64,000 bases of DNA from Pontibacter flavimaris (GTDB taxonomy: Bacteria > Bacteroidota > Bacteroidia > Cytophagales > Hymenobacteraceae), in the NCBI RefSeq assembly GCF_001907195.1, contig NZ_LVWA01000005.1:124001-188000 (forward strand), in the 5' to 3' direction. Below the pieces are notes generated by a model. The model did not search any database. It had not been told where the DNA came from and saw only the letters and a list, made by a program, of their open reading frames with translations. Shown here in pieces: positions 33,133 through 42,053 of the stretch. Made by a program: the position numbers and the translations under genes. Position 1 is the stretch's first letter. Every line of letters starts with the position of its first letter.

Positions 33133-35202
33133 ATGAAAATGAAGACAGATAAACAAGTTACAGACAACAAACCCGCACTTCCGGTGGTGGGACTGGTGGA
33201 GTGGTTCAGGCCCGGTGAGTATGCGCATGTAAAAGAGACGCTGGCCAGCCTGAAGGAGCTGGGCGTAACCGAGCTGCGCACCGGCGTGTCGTGGGCCGAC
33301 TATTATACGCCTGAAGGTAAGGAATGGTACGACTGGCTCATCCCCACACTGGCCAAAGAGGTGAACATACTTCCCTGCTTCCTATACACACCGCCAAGTA
33401 TAGGCGAGAAACCGCGCACCTCCTCCCCTCCGAAAGATAAAAAGGCTTATGCCGATTTCCTGGATGTTTTCATAGCCAGGCATGGGCGGCATTTTGAGTG
33501 GGTGGAGCTCTGGAACGAGCCCAATAACCTGACAGAGTATGACTTTGCGCACGACTATGGTTGGAACAAGTTCTCTGAGATGGTGGGCGGCGCGGCTCAC
33601 TGGTGTCAGCAACTGGGCAAGAAGACCTTGCTCGGCGGCATGAGCCCGATAGACCCGAACTGGCTGCAGACCATGTATGACCATGGCGTGATGCAGTACA
33701 TTGATGCGGTGGGTATCCACGGTTTCCCGTTCGTGTTCGACCAGATGTGGGATGGCTGGGAGGATAGCATACAGGCCGTGCGCCAGGTAATGGCGCGCAA
33801 CAACTGCCAGGCTGAGCTCTGGGTGACCGAGGCTGGCTTCTCTACCTGGCAGCACGACGAGTACAAGCAGTTGCAGGAGTTTAAGGAGGTGTTGAAGGCG
33901 GATGCGACCCGCGTGTACTGGTATGCCGTGAAGGACCTGGATGCGAACCTGCCAACGGTAGGGGGCTTCCACCTGGATGACCGCGAGTACTACTTCGGGC
34001 TGAAGCGCGCCGACGGATCAAGCAAGCTGCTCTACAGGCTCTGGGCCCGCCACGGCATCGAAAAGCTGCACGAGCTGGATTATGTGAAACGATCGCTGGG
34101 TGAGATGCCGGAGCCTTATACGTTGATCACCGGAGGGGCCGGCTTTGTGGGCACCAACCTGGCCAAGCGCCTGCTGGAGCAGGGCAGGCGCGTGCTGGTG
34201 TTCGACAGCCTGAGCCGCGATGGCGTGGAGCAGAACCTGCAGTGGCTGCACGAGACCTATGGCGACAGGCTGGAAGTATACGTGGGCGACATCCGCGATA
34301 TGCAGGCCGTGCGCAAGGTAGTGCGCCATGCCGAGCAGGTATTTCACTTTGCGGCCCAGGTGGCTGTTACCACCTCTCTCGACCTCCCCATCAACGACTT
34401 TGAGATAAACGCGCGTGGCATCATCAACTTGCTGGAGGCGATACGGGAGCAAAAGACCCCGCCGCCGCTGGTGTTTACCTCCACCAACAAAGTATACGGC
34501 GGGCTGGAGGACATGGCGTTCGTTTCCAACGGCTCCCGTTACTACCCGGACGATGCAAACGTGAAGAAGTATGGCATCTCCGAAAAACGCCACCTCGATT
34601 TCCACAGCCCCTACGGCTGCTCTAAAGGCGCCGCCGACCAGTATGTGATCGACTATGCCCGTACCTATAACCTGCCGATGGCCGTGTTCCGGATGAGCTG
34701 CATCTACGGTCCGCACCAGTACGGCAACGAGGACCAGGGCTGGGTGGCGCACTTCGCCATCAGAGCCATTGAGGGGGAACCCGTGAATATCTATGGCGAT
34801 GGCAAACAGGTCCGCGACATTCTTTTCGTGGAGGACCTGGTGGATGCGTTCCTGCTGGCGCAGGAGTACATGGGAAGTATAAGCGGACAGGCTTTCAACA
34901 TCGGCGGCGGGCCGGCTAACACCGTAAGCCTGCTGGAGTTGCTCAAGACCATTGGCAAATACCGGGGCCAGGAGATCCCGCTCCATTTCGGCGACTGGCG
35001 CCCCGGCGACCAGCACTACTATGTGTCCGACACGCGCAAGTTCCAGAAGGCCACCGGCTGGTATCCGAAGCACAACGTGCAGGAGGGCGTCGCCAAGCTG
35101 TACCAGTGGCTGTGCGAGAACCGCGGCTACAAGGTGCCGATGACCCTATCCAACGTTTTAGAGAAAGAAGAAGAACCTGTTAACAAAGCAGCAGTAGCTT
35201 AA
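33133..35202 (+). CDS. fusion of clan-A glycoside hydrolase and NAD-dependent epimerase
   Basis: 689 residues. The N-terminal ~320 residues are a TIM-barrel glycosidase of the GH-A clan: general acid Glu129 in ELWNEPNN and probable nucleophile Glu233 in WVTEAGFSTWQ. From about residue 327 a second protein begins with YTLITGGAGFVGTN (NAD-binding Gly-rich motif near 334), HFAAQVAVTTS, and YxxxK Tyr494/Lys498 in SPYGCSKGAAD. That part resembles CDP-paratose 2-epimerase-type enzymes (RMSCIYGPHQYGNEDQGW). The barrel would remove or make a sugar linkage and the epimerase would alter the sugar nucleotide. The pairing in one chain is unusual. It is in the middle of the cluster. Confidence 0.85.
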   Translation: MKMKTDKQVTDNKPALPVVGLVEWFRPGEYAHVKETLASLKELGVTELRTGVSWADYYTPEGKEWYDWLIPTLAKEVNILPCFLYTPPSIGEKPRTSSPPKDKKAYADFLDVFIARHGRHFEWVELWNEPNNLTEYDFAHDYGWNKFSEMVGGAAHWCQQLGKKTLLGGMSPIDPNWLQTMYDHGVMQYIDAVGIHGFPFVFDQMWDGWEDSIQAVRQVMARNNCQAELWVTEAGFSTWQHDEYKQLQEFKEVLKADATRVYWYAVKDLDANLPTVGGFHLDDREYYFGLKRADGSSKLLYRLWARHGIEKLHELDYVKRSLGEMPEPYTLITGGAGFVGTNLAKRLLEQGRRVLVFDSLSRDGVEQNLQWLHETYGDRLEVYVGDIRDMQAVRKVVRHAEQVFHFAAQVAVTTSLDLPINDFEINARGIINLLEAIREQKTPPPLVFTSTNKVYGGLEDMAFVSNGSRYYPDDANVKKYGISEKRHLDFHSPYGCSKGAADQYVIDYARTYNLPMAVFRMSCIYGPHQYGNEDQGWVAHFAIRAIEGEPVNIYGDGKQVRDILFVEDLVDAFLLAQEYMGSISGQAFNIGGGPANTVSLLELLKTIGKYRGQEIPLHFGDWRPGDQHYYVSDTRKFQKATGWYPKHNVQEGVAKLYQWLCENRGYKVPMTLSNVLEKEEEPVNKAAVA

Positions 35203-35205
35203 CCC

Positions 35206-36216
35206 ATGCACGACACCCTTACAACCAAACGATCAAAAACAGCCGACACCCGGACGGCCACCATGAAAGCCGCCGTACTGGAGGCGCCGCAAAGTATAAA
35301 CGTGCAGGAGGTGAGCTTGCCTGAGCCAAAAGCCGGGCAGGTGCGCATCCGGTTGCAGGGCTGCGGCCTCTGCGCCTCCAACCTACCCGTGTGGGAGGGC
35401 CGCGAGTGGTTCAGCTACCCGGTAGCTGCCGGAAACCCGGGCCACGAAGGCTGGGGCGTGGTAGATGCCGTGGGCGAGGGCGTGAGAGGAGTAAGGCCCG
35501 GCGACCGTGTGGCGGCCCTGTCCTATAATGCCTATGCCGAGTACGACCTGGCCGATGCCGACAAGGTGGTGAAGCTGCCGGAGAGCCTGGCGGGTAAGCC
35601 TTTTCCGGGGGAGCCGCTGGGCTGCGCCATGAACATCTTTAAGCGCAGCGAAGTGAAGGCCGGTCAGACGGTGGCGATCCTGGGCATTGGTTTCCTGGGG
35701 GCGCTGCTGGTGCAGCTGGCTAAAAGCGCAGGCGCAAAAGTCATCGCGGTGTCGCAGCGGGAGTTCTCTTTGGCGGTTGCCCGGGAGTGCGGCGCAGATG
35801 AGGTGATTAAAATGGATGATCACTATAAAATCATAGAAAAAGTTAAGGAACTGACAAACGGAAACTTCTGCGAGCGCGTAATAGAGTGCACCGGAAAGGA
35901 GTGGCCGCTGAACCTGGCTGGGGAATTGACCGCAGAGCGCGGCAGGCTGATCATCGCCGGTTTCCATCAGGATGGGATGCGTCAGGTAAATGTTCAACTT
36001 TGGAACTGGCGCGGCCTCGACGTCATCAATGCGCACGAGCGCGACCCAAAAGAATATATCAAAGGTATACAAGCAGCCGTAGAGGCCGTAGAGGCGGGTA
36101 CAATCAACCCCGACCGGCTATATACCCATCGTTATACTTTAGATACTATCGATAAAGCATTCGAGAACCTCACAAACCGCCCCGACGGATTTGTGAAAGC
36201 CCTGATAACCTACTGA
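35206..36216 (+). CDS. zinc-type MDR dehydrogenase
   Basis: 336 residues. The N-terminal GroES-like lobe has CGLCASN and GHEGWGVVDAVGEGVRGVRPGD; the NAD motif ILGIGFLGALLVQLAKSAGAK lies near 150. The CxxC cluster that holds structural zinc in alcohol dehydrogenases is missing. ATG 35263 (MKAAVLEAPQS) gives a more standard N-terminus, whereas 35206 keeps the 3-base operon spacing. The cluster context suggests a sugar or sugar-derived alcohol as substrate. The stop is 2 bases before the next gene. Confidence 0.88.
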   Translation: MHDTLTTKRSKTADTRTATMKAAVLEAPQSINVQEVSLPEPKAGQVRIRLQGCGLCASNLPVWEGREWFSYPVAAGNPGHEGWGVVDAVGEGVRGVRPGDRVAALSYNAYAEYDLADADKVVKLPESLAGKPFPGEPLGCAMNIFKRSEVKAGQTVAILGIGFLGALLVQLAKSAGAKVIAVSQREFSLAVARECGADEVIKMDDHYKIIEKVKELTNGNFCERVIECTGKEWPLNLAGELTAERGRLIIAGFHQDGMRQVNVQLWNWRGLDVINAHERDPKEYIKGIQAAVEAVEAGTINPDRLYTHRYTLDTIDKAFENLTNRPDGFVKALITY

Positions 36217-36218
36217 AC

Positions 36219-37268
36219 ATGACGGAAACTATACTGGACAAGGCGCAAGCCCCATCAGCATCTTCTTCTACAACTTCTGACTCCAAACCAAAGCTTGGCT
36301 TTCTGGGTGTGGGCTGGATTGGCCGCAACCGCATGGAGGTAATAGCCAGGAACAATGCGGCTGAGGTTGCCTACATTGCCGACACGACCGCCCAAAACGC
36401 GGAGGAAGCCCTGAAAAGCGCCCCCGAGGCCACGCAGGTACCCTCGCTGGAGGCGATGCTGCAGAAGCCCGGGGTAGACGGCATTGTGATCGCCACGCCA
36501 AGTGCCTTCCATGCCGAGCAAAGTTCGCTGGCGCTGGAGGCGGGAAAGGCGGTGTTCTGCCAGAAGCCGCTGGGCCGCAACGTGGAGGAGGCAAAGCGCG
36601 TGGTAGCGGCTGCGCGCCAAAGCAACAAGCTGCTATCTGTGGACCTGTCGTACCGCTACACCAAAGCCATGCAGGAAGTATACAAGGTGGTGCAGAGCGG
36701 CGAGCTGGGGCAGATCTATGCCATCGAGCTGGTGTTCCACAACGCCTATGGCCCGGATAAGGCCTGGTTCTATGAGCCAAAACTGTCCGGCGGCGGCTGT
36801 GTGATAGACCTGGGCGTGCACCTGGTGGACCTGGCCCTGTGGAGTATGGACTTCCCCAAAGTTAAAAACGTGCAAAGCCACCTGTACGCCAAAGGCAAAC
36901 CCATAAGTATGGCCGAGGGCAAGGTAGAGGATTACGCTTCCGCAAGTATAGAACTGGAGGGCAACACGCACGTGCAGCTCAGCTGCTCCTGGAACCTACC
37001 GGCCGGCCAGGAGGCCATCATCAGCGCCACCTTCTATGGCATCAATGGCGGAGTGGCTCTTAAAAACGTGAACGGCTCTTTTTATGACTTTGTGGCCGAG
37101 CGCTACCACGGCACCAAAACCGAGCAGCTCTGCGCGCCTCCCGACGACTGGATGGGCCGGGCCGGCGTGGCCTGGGCAGAGCGCGTGGCCAGTGGCGAGG
37201 GCTTTAGCGAGGAGGCAGAGGAGTTTATAAAAGTGGCAGAGATATTAGATAAAATTTACGGAAGATAA
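36219..37268 (+). CDS. Gfo/Idh/MocA-family oxidoreductase (glycan cluster)
   Basis: 349 residues. NAD motif GFLGVGWIGRNRMEV lies near residues 28-42, EAGKAVFCQKPLGRN (the conserved KP) near 105-120, and a C-terminal substrate domain with GGGCVIDLGVHLVDLALW near 188-205. These enzymes commonly oxidise or epimerise sugar nucleotides or inositols, so it could act with the neighbouring epimerases to make a modified sugar. Start 2 bases after the MDR gene's stop. Confidence 0.9.
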   Translation: MTETILDKAQAPSASSSTTSDSKPKLGFLGVGWIGRNRMEVIARNNAAEVAYIADTTAQNAEEALKSAPEATQVPSLEAMLQKPGVDGIVIATPSAFHAEQSSLALEAGKAVFCQKPLGRNVEEAKRVVAAARQSNKLLSVDLSYRYTKAMQEVYKVVQSGELGQIYAIELVFHNAYGPDKAWFYEPKLSGGGCVIDLGVHLVDLALWSMDFPKVKNVQSHLYAKGKPISMAEGKVEDYASASIELEGNTHVQLSCSWNLPAGQEAIISATFYGINGGVALKNVNGSFYDFVAERYHGTKTEQLCAPPDDWMGRAGVAWAERVASGEGFSEEAEEFIKVAEILDKIYGR

Positions 37269-37277
37269 GAAGAGAAT

Positions 37278-38378
37278 ATGGAAGCACATCATCCCTCCAA
37301 AATACTGATGACCGCAGACACCGTGGGCGGTGTCTGGACGTACGCGCTGGAACTGATCAGAGCCCTGGCGCCATTTAAAACACAGGTAGCCTTGGCTACC
37401 ATGGGCGCGCCTCTGTCGGAGGAGCAGCGCCAACAGGCCGAGGACATCGACAACCTGACCCTTTACGAAAGCGACTATAAGCTGGAGTGGATGGACAACC
37501 CGTGGCAGGACGTGGAGAAGGCCGGCCAGTGGCTGCTGAAGCTCAAAGACGAGGTGCAGCCTGACCTGGTGCACCTGAACGGCATGGCGCACGGGGCGCT
37601 GGACTTCGGCGTGCCAACGGTGGTGGTGGTGCACTCCTGCGTGCTGTCGTGGTGGAAATCCGTGAAGGACGAGGAGGTGCCGCGGGAGTGGGACAAGTAT
37701 AAAGAGATGATAACAAAGGGGCTGCAGCACGCTAACATGGTGGTGGCCCCCACGCAGGCCATGCTGCACCAGGCCGAAGCGCTGTACGGGCCGTTCCAGA
37801 ACAGCACGGTGGTGTACAACGGCCGCGGCCAGCATACCTTCCAGTTCGGCAAGAAAGAGCCGTTCGTGTTTAGCATGGGCCGCGTGTGGGATGAGGCCAA
37901 GAACATCTCGATGCTGGCGCACATTGCCTCCGACCTCCCCTGGCCGGTATACATTGCCGGCGACGCCCGCCATCCTGCCACCGGCGAGGAAATCCAGCTG
38001 GATAACGTGCATTTCCTGGGCCAGCTGACGGAGAAGGAGGTGTCGGATTGGTTATCGCGCGCTTCGATCTATGCGTTGCCGGCCAAGTATGAGCCCTTCG
38101 GCCTGACGGTTCTGGAGGCAGCCATGTCGGGTTGCGCGCTGGTGGTGGGCAAAACCGACAGCCAGGCCGAGATCTGGGGCAACGCCGCCAAGTATGTGAA
38201 CCCGAACGATGCCGACGAACTGCGCGACACCATCAACCACCTGGTCGAGGATGAGTTCGGCCGCAACATCATGGCCTGCCGCGCCGTGAAGCGCTCCCAC
38301 GGCTACACCGCCGACCCGATGGGCCAGGACTACGACCACGTGTACCGCCAGCTGCTCAAGCAAACAGTTACGGTATAA
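37278..38378 (+). CDS. GT4-family glycosyltransferase
   Basis: 366 residues, GT-B fold. N-terminus ILMTADTVGGVWTYALELIRAL; nucleotide-sugar lobe KEPFVFSMGRVWDEAKNISMLA near 195-215; and the EX7E motif EPFGLTVLE near 272-280, the GT4 signature. It starts 9 bases after the oxidoreductase and closes the first, tightly packed part of the cluster. A 206-base gap with hairpins follows. Confidence 0.92.
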   Translation: MEAHHPSKILMTADTVGGVWTYALELIRALAPFKTQVALATMGAPLSEEQRQQAEDIDNLTLYESDYKLEWMDNPWQDVEKAGQWLLKLKDEVQPDLVHLNGMAHGALDFGVPTVVVVHSCVLSWWKSVKDEEVPREWDKYKEMITKGLQHANMVVAPTQAMLHQAEALYGPFQNSTVVYNGRGQHTFQFGKKEPFVFSMGRVWDEAKNISMLAHIASDLPWPVYIAGDARHPATGEEIQLDNVHFLGQLTEKEVSDWLSRASIYALPAKYEPFGLTVLEAAMSGCALVVGKTDSQAEIWGNAAKYVNPNDADELRDTINHLVEDEFGRNIMACRAVKRSHGYTADPMGQDYDHVYRQLLKQTVTV

Positions 38379-38429
38379 TTTCGAATGAGTGGATGAGTGA
38401 ATGAATCGATGATTCGACTGCCCTCGCCG

Positions 38430-38526
38430 TTGTTGCGTGTTCTCACCAACAACTTAAATAACTGTAGATGCAATCACCAAGATGGCAGCAGTAACAGAGG
38501 TTGTTGGTCCTAAGACACAACAACGG
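38430..38526. repeat. two P5-related hairpins inside the cluster gap
   Basis: Imperfect relatives of the TTGTTGGTG hairpin at 38430-38453 (CCGTTGTTGCGTG...CACCAACAAC) and 38499-38526 (GTTGTTGG...CAACAAC). They lie in the only large gap (38379-38584) of the 31-42 kb gene series, where they may attenuate or process the transcript. Confidence 0.5.
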
Positions 38527-38584
38527 CAGCGGCTATATACTTATCCAAATTCCCAGAATTCAATAAGAAACAACGAACAATCAA

Positions 38585-39727
38585 ATGCATATAGTCCTTT
38601 TCTACCACTCTATACTTTCTGACTGGAACCATGGCAACGCGCACTTTTTGCGGGGCATTGTGCGGGAGCTGGAGGAGCGGGGGCACCAGGTAAACGTGTA
38701 CGAGCCGGAAAACGGCTGGAGCCTGCAGAACCTGGTGGATGGCTACGGAAAGGAGAAGCTGGACGAGCTGCAGCAGTATTACCCCGGCATCAGCACTAAC
38801 TTTTATAGCTTAGAAAGTATAAACCTGGATGAAGTATTGCGCGATGCCGACCTGGTGCTGGTGCACGAGTGGAACGAGCACGAGCTGGTGAAGCGCATCG
38901 GGGAACACCGTGCCAACAAGGGAAAGTATAAACTGCTGTTCCACGACACGCACCACCGCGCCGTGACCGAGCGGGAAAGTATGGCCAAGTATGATTTGAG
39001 CCAGTACGATGGCGTGCTGGCTTTCGGGCAGAAGATCCGCGATTTATACTTGCAGCAGGGCTGGACCCAAAACGCCTGGACCTGGCATGAGGCCGCTGAT
39101 ACTTCCGTCTTCTATCCGCACGAAAGAAAAGAATATAAAGGGGACCTGATCTGGATCGGCAATTGGGGTGACGAGGAGCGCACGGCCGAGTTGCACGAGT
39201 TCCTGATCAACCCGGTGAAGGAGCTTGGCTTGAAGGCGAAAATCTACGGCGTGCGCTACCCCGAGCATGCCCGCAAAGCCTTGGCCGATGCCGGTATTGC
39301 GTACGGCGGCTGGCTACCCAACTATAAAGCCGCAGAGGAGTTTGCCAGGTATAAAGTAACGGTGCACGTGCCGCGCCGGCCTTATGTGGAAGCGCTGCCG
39401 GGCATCCCGACCATCCGCCCCTTCGAGGCCATGGCCTGCGGCATTCCGCTGATTTCTTCCCCTTGGGATGATGCCGAAAACCTGTTCACGCCGGGAGAGG
39501 ATTTCCTGGTGGCCCGCAACGGCCAGGAGATGCAGCAGCACCTGCAAACCATACTTCACAACCCTGAAAAAGCAAACGCCCTGGCTGCGCGTGGCCTGGA
39601 AACTATCCGCAGCCGCCATACCTGTGCCCACCGTGTCAACGAGTTGGAGAAAGTATGCAGGGAGTTGGGCATTGCGGAATCTAAAGTATACATCACCCCC
39701 AAAGAGAGAATCCTGCATGCAGAATAA
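38585..39727 (+). CDS. CgeB-like glycosyltransferase 1
   Basis: 380 residues. The N-terminus (MHIVLFYHSILSDWNHGNAHFLRGIVRELEERGHQV, split here in the text) and the C-terminal lobe with RPFEAMACGIPLISSPWDDAENLF (near 280-303) match the CgeB/Glyco_trans_1_2 group of GT-B proteins found near sporulation and capsule genes. The donor and acceptor are unknown. It is the first of three consecutive paralogous genes, and its last 11 bases overlap the next one. Confidence 0.85.
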   Translation: MHIVLFYHSILSDWNHGNAHFLRGIVRELEERGHQVNVYEPENGWSLQNLVDGYGKEKLDELQQYYPGISTNFYSLESINLDEVLRDADLVLVHEWNEHELVKRIGEHRANKGKYKLLFHDTHHRAVTERESMAKYDLSQYDGVLAFGQKIRDLYLQQGWTQNAWTWHEAADTSVFYPHERKEYKGDLIWIGNWGDEERTAELHEFLINPVKELGLKAKIYGVRYPEHARKALADAGIAYGGWLPNYKAAEEFARYKVTVHVPRRPYVEALPGIPTIRPFEAMACGIPLISSPWDDAENLFTPGEDFLVARNGQEMQQHLQTILHNPEKANALAARGLETIRSRHTCAHRVNELEKVCRELGIAESKVYITPKERILHAE

Positions 39728-40823
39728 GAAACTGAATATCGCCTTTTTCGGCTCCAGCCTGGTATCTGCCTACTGGAACGGTGCCGCTACATACTATAGA
39801 GGTATAGTTCATGCCTTGAGCGAGCGCGGTCATCAGGTTACTTTTTATGAACCCGATGCCTACGAGCGCCAGCAGAACCGCGACATGGATGACCCGGACT
39901 GGGCTAAGGTGGTGGTATACGAGGCTACCGAGGAGGCTGTTTACAAATGCCTAACCGACGCCGGACATGCCGACATGGTGGTAAAGGCCAGCGGCGTGGG
40001 CGTGTTTGATGAGCTGCTGGAGCGCGAGGTGCTGAAACTGCAGACCGACCACCGACTGGTGGTGTTTTGGGATGTGGATGCGCCCGCCACGCTCGACCGT
40101 GTGCACAACAACCCGAACGACCAGTTCCTGCAGCTGATCCCACAGTACGATATGGTGCTGACCTACGGCGGCGGCGACCCGGTGGTGAATGCCTACGAGG
40201 CGCTGGGCGCGAAGAAGTGCGTACCAATCTATAACGCCCTCGACACGGCCACGCACTTTCCAGTGGAACCAGCCCCGCGCTTTGCCTGCGATCTTGCTTT
40301 CCTGGGCAACCGCCTGCCCGACCGAGAGGCGCGCGTGGACGAGTTCTTCCTGAAGCCGGCGGCGCTGGAAATGAACAAGAAGTTCATTATTGGCGGCAGC
40401 GGCTGGGGCGATAAGCAGATGACGGATAATGTGCAGTACGTGGGCCACGTGTACACCAACGACCATAACGCCTTCAACTGCACCCCAAAGGCGGTGCTCA
40501 ACATCAGCCGCGAAAGTATGGCCCGTTACGGTTTCTCGCCCGCTACGCGTGTTTTTGAGGCGGCCGGGGCCGGGGCCTGCATCATTACCGACTACTGGGA
40601 GGGCATCGATTTCTTCTTCGAACCCGGAAAAGAAATACTGGTAGCCCATAACGGGGCCGATGTAGCCCGGATCGTAGCAGATTTATCTAAAGAAAAGGCG
40701 AAAACAATCGGAGAAGCTGCGTATAAGAAGGTACTTGCCGCGCACACCTACCAACACCGCGCGGAGCAACTGGAAAAATTGCTGTACGCGAAAGTTCAAT
40801 CTTCAAACAAAGCATTAGCATGA
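39717..40823 (+). CDS. CgeB-like glycosyltransferase 2
   Basis: 368 residues from ATG 39717; an earlier start in this frame (39468) would overlap the previous gene by 260 bases and is rejected. It contains FGSSLVSAYWNGAATYYRGI, VFWDVDAPATL near 118, YDMVLTYGGGDPV near 140-155, NISRESMARYGFSPATRVFEAAGAGACIITDYWEGI near 262-297, and FEPGKEILVA, the CgeB-like nucleotide-sugar lobe. It is clearly homologous to the third gene (41.6 kb segment YAPSVRLFEAAACATPIISDYWEGLE). The overlap with its neighbours fits translational coupling. Confidence 0.85.
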   Translation: MQNKKLNIAFFGSSLVSAYWNGAATYYRGIVHALSERGHQVTFYEPDAYERQQNRDMDDPDWAKVVVYEATEEAVYKCLTDAGHADMVVKASGVGVFDELLEREVLKLQTDHRLVVFWDVDAPATLDRVHNNPNDQFLQLIPQYDMVLTYGGGDPVVNAYEALGAKKCVPIYNALDTATHFPVEPAPRFACDLAFLGNRLPDREARVDEFFLKPAALEMNKKFIIGGSGWGDKQMTDNVQYVGHVYTNDHNAFNCTPKAVLNISRESMARYGFSPATRVFEAAGAGACIITDYWEGIDFFFEPGKEILVAHNGADVARIVADLSKEKAKTIGEAAYKKVLAAHTYQHRAEQLEKLLYAKVQSSNKALA

Positions 40824-41923
40824 ATATCGTAATTCTGGGCTTATCCATCACCTCCAGCTGGGGCAACGGCCACGCCACCACGTTCCGGGGTTTGGTACGG
40901 GAGCTAAACAAGCAGGGCCATTATGTTACTTTCTTAGAACGGGATGTGCCCTGGTATGCCGGCAACCGCGACCTGCCAAACCCGGATTTCTGCCAGACAG
41001 TGCTTTACAAGTCGGTAGATGACCTGAAGAGCCGGTTCACCGAGGAGGTGCGCGAGGCGGATATGGTGATCGTGGGCTCCTATGTGCCGGAGGGCGTGCC
41101 AGTAGGGGAGTGGGTGATCCAAACGGCCCGGGGCATCAAGGCATTTTACGACATCGACACGCCGGTAACACTGGCTAAACTCGAGCGCGGGGATTACGAG
41201 TACCTGCACCCCAGCCTCATCCCGAAGTATGATCTGTACCTGTCGTTTACCGGCGGCCCGACCCTGGACCTGCTGGAGCGCAAGTATGGGGCACCAATGG
41301 CGCGTGCGCTCTACTGCTCTTTCGACCCGGCGTTATACTTCCCCGAAATAATGGAGGCGAAGTGGGACCTGGGCTACCTGGGCACCTACTCCGACGACCG
41401 CCAACCGCCGCTCGACAAACTGATGCTGGAGGCGGCGCGCCAGTGGCCGCACGGCAGGTTTGTGGTGGCTGGCCCCCAGTACCCGGCAAGTATAAAATGG
41501 CCTAAGAACGTGCAGCAGATCCAGCACCTGCCGCCCGCCGAGCACCGTAACTTCTTCAACAGCCAGCGCTTTACCCTGAACATCACCCGCGCCGACATGG
41601 TAGAGGCGGGCTATGCGCCCAGCGTGCGCCTGTTTGAGGCCGCGGCCTGTGCCACCCCGATCATCTCTGATTACTGGGAAGGCCTGGAAACCATCTTCGA
41701 ACCCGGCACCGAGATCCTGATCGCCAAAGACACCAAAGACACACTCAGGTACCTGCGCGAGATCTGCAAGTCGGAGCGGAAGCTGATTGGCGAGCGCGCC
41801 CGCCGGAAGGTGATGGCCCACCACACGGCCTCCCACCGGGCGCAGGAGCTGATTAGCTATGCCGAAGAACTGATGACGCTGGAAAACCCCTTTGCCAATT
41901 CCGAGATAAGCCAGGAAGTATAG
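40820..41923 (+). CDS. CgeB-like glycosyltransferase 3
   Basis: 367 residues with a 4-base ATGA overlap with the previous gene. Motifs: NIVILGLSITSSWGNGHATTFRG, FYDIDTPVTLAKLERGDYEYL near 110-130 (with an Asp-X-Asp), YDLYLSFTGGPTLDLLE near 140, and APSVRLFEAAACATPIISDYWEGLETIFEPG near 267-300. It is the third paralog and the last gene before a strong terminator. Confidence 0.86.
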   Translation: MNIVILGLSITSSWGNGHATTFRGLVRELNKQGHYVTFLERDVPWYAGNRDLPNPDFCQTVLYKSVDDLKSRFTEEVREADMVIVGSYVPEGVPVGEWVIQTARGIKAFYDIDTPVTLAKLERGDYEYLHPSLIPKYDLYLSFTGGPTLDLLERKYGAPMARALYCSFDPALYFPEIMEAKWDLGYLGTYSDDRQPPLDKLMLEAARQWPHGRFVVAGPQYPASIKWPKNVQQIQHLPPAEHRNFFNSQRFTLNITRADMVEAGYAPSVRLFEAAACATPIISDYWEGLETIFEPGTEILIAKDTKDTLRYLREICKSERKLIGERARRKVMAHHTASHRAQELISYAEELMTLENPFANSEISQEV

Positions 41924-41946
41924 CGCAAGGCATAGCATAAAGTATA

Positions 41947-41994
41947 AAAGCTGCCGCCTCCGGATCGGTCCAGGGGCGGCAGCTTTGTGTTTTT
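41947..41994 (+). terminator. terminator after the glycosyltransferase series
   Basis: AAAGCTGCCGCC and GGCGGCAGCTTT pair perfectly, followed by GTGTTTTT. Confidence 0.85.
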
Positions 41995-42053
41995 GTATCA
42001 ATAGCTGCTGCACCTGCGTAAGCTACTTCAAACCTTAAATCAAGTATAGCTAT

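Noticed and set aside
39468-39716. Earlier start for the second CgeB-like gene
   Set aside because: It would overlap the previous gene by 260 bases and adds no homologous residues; ATG 39717 with an 11-base overlap fits the operon.
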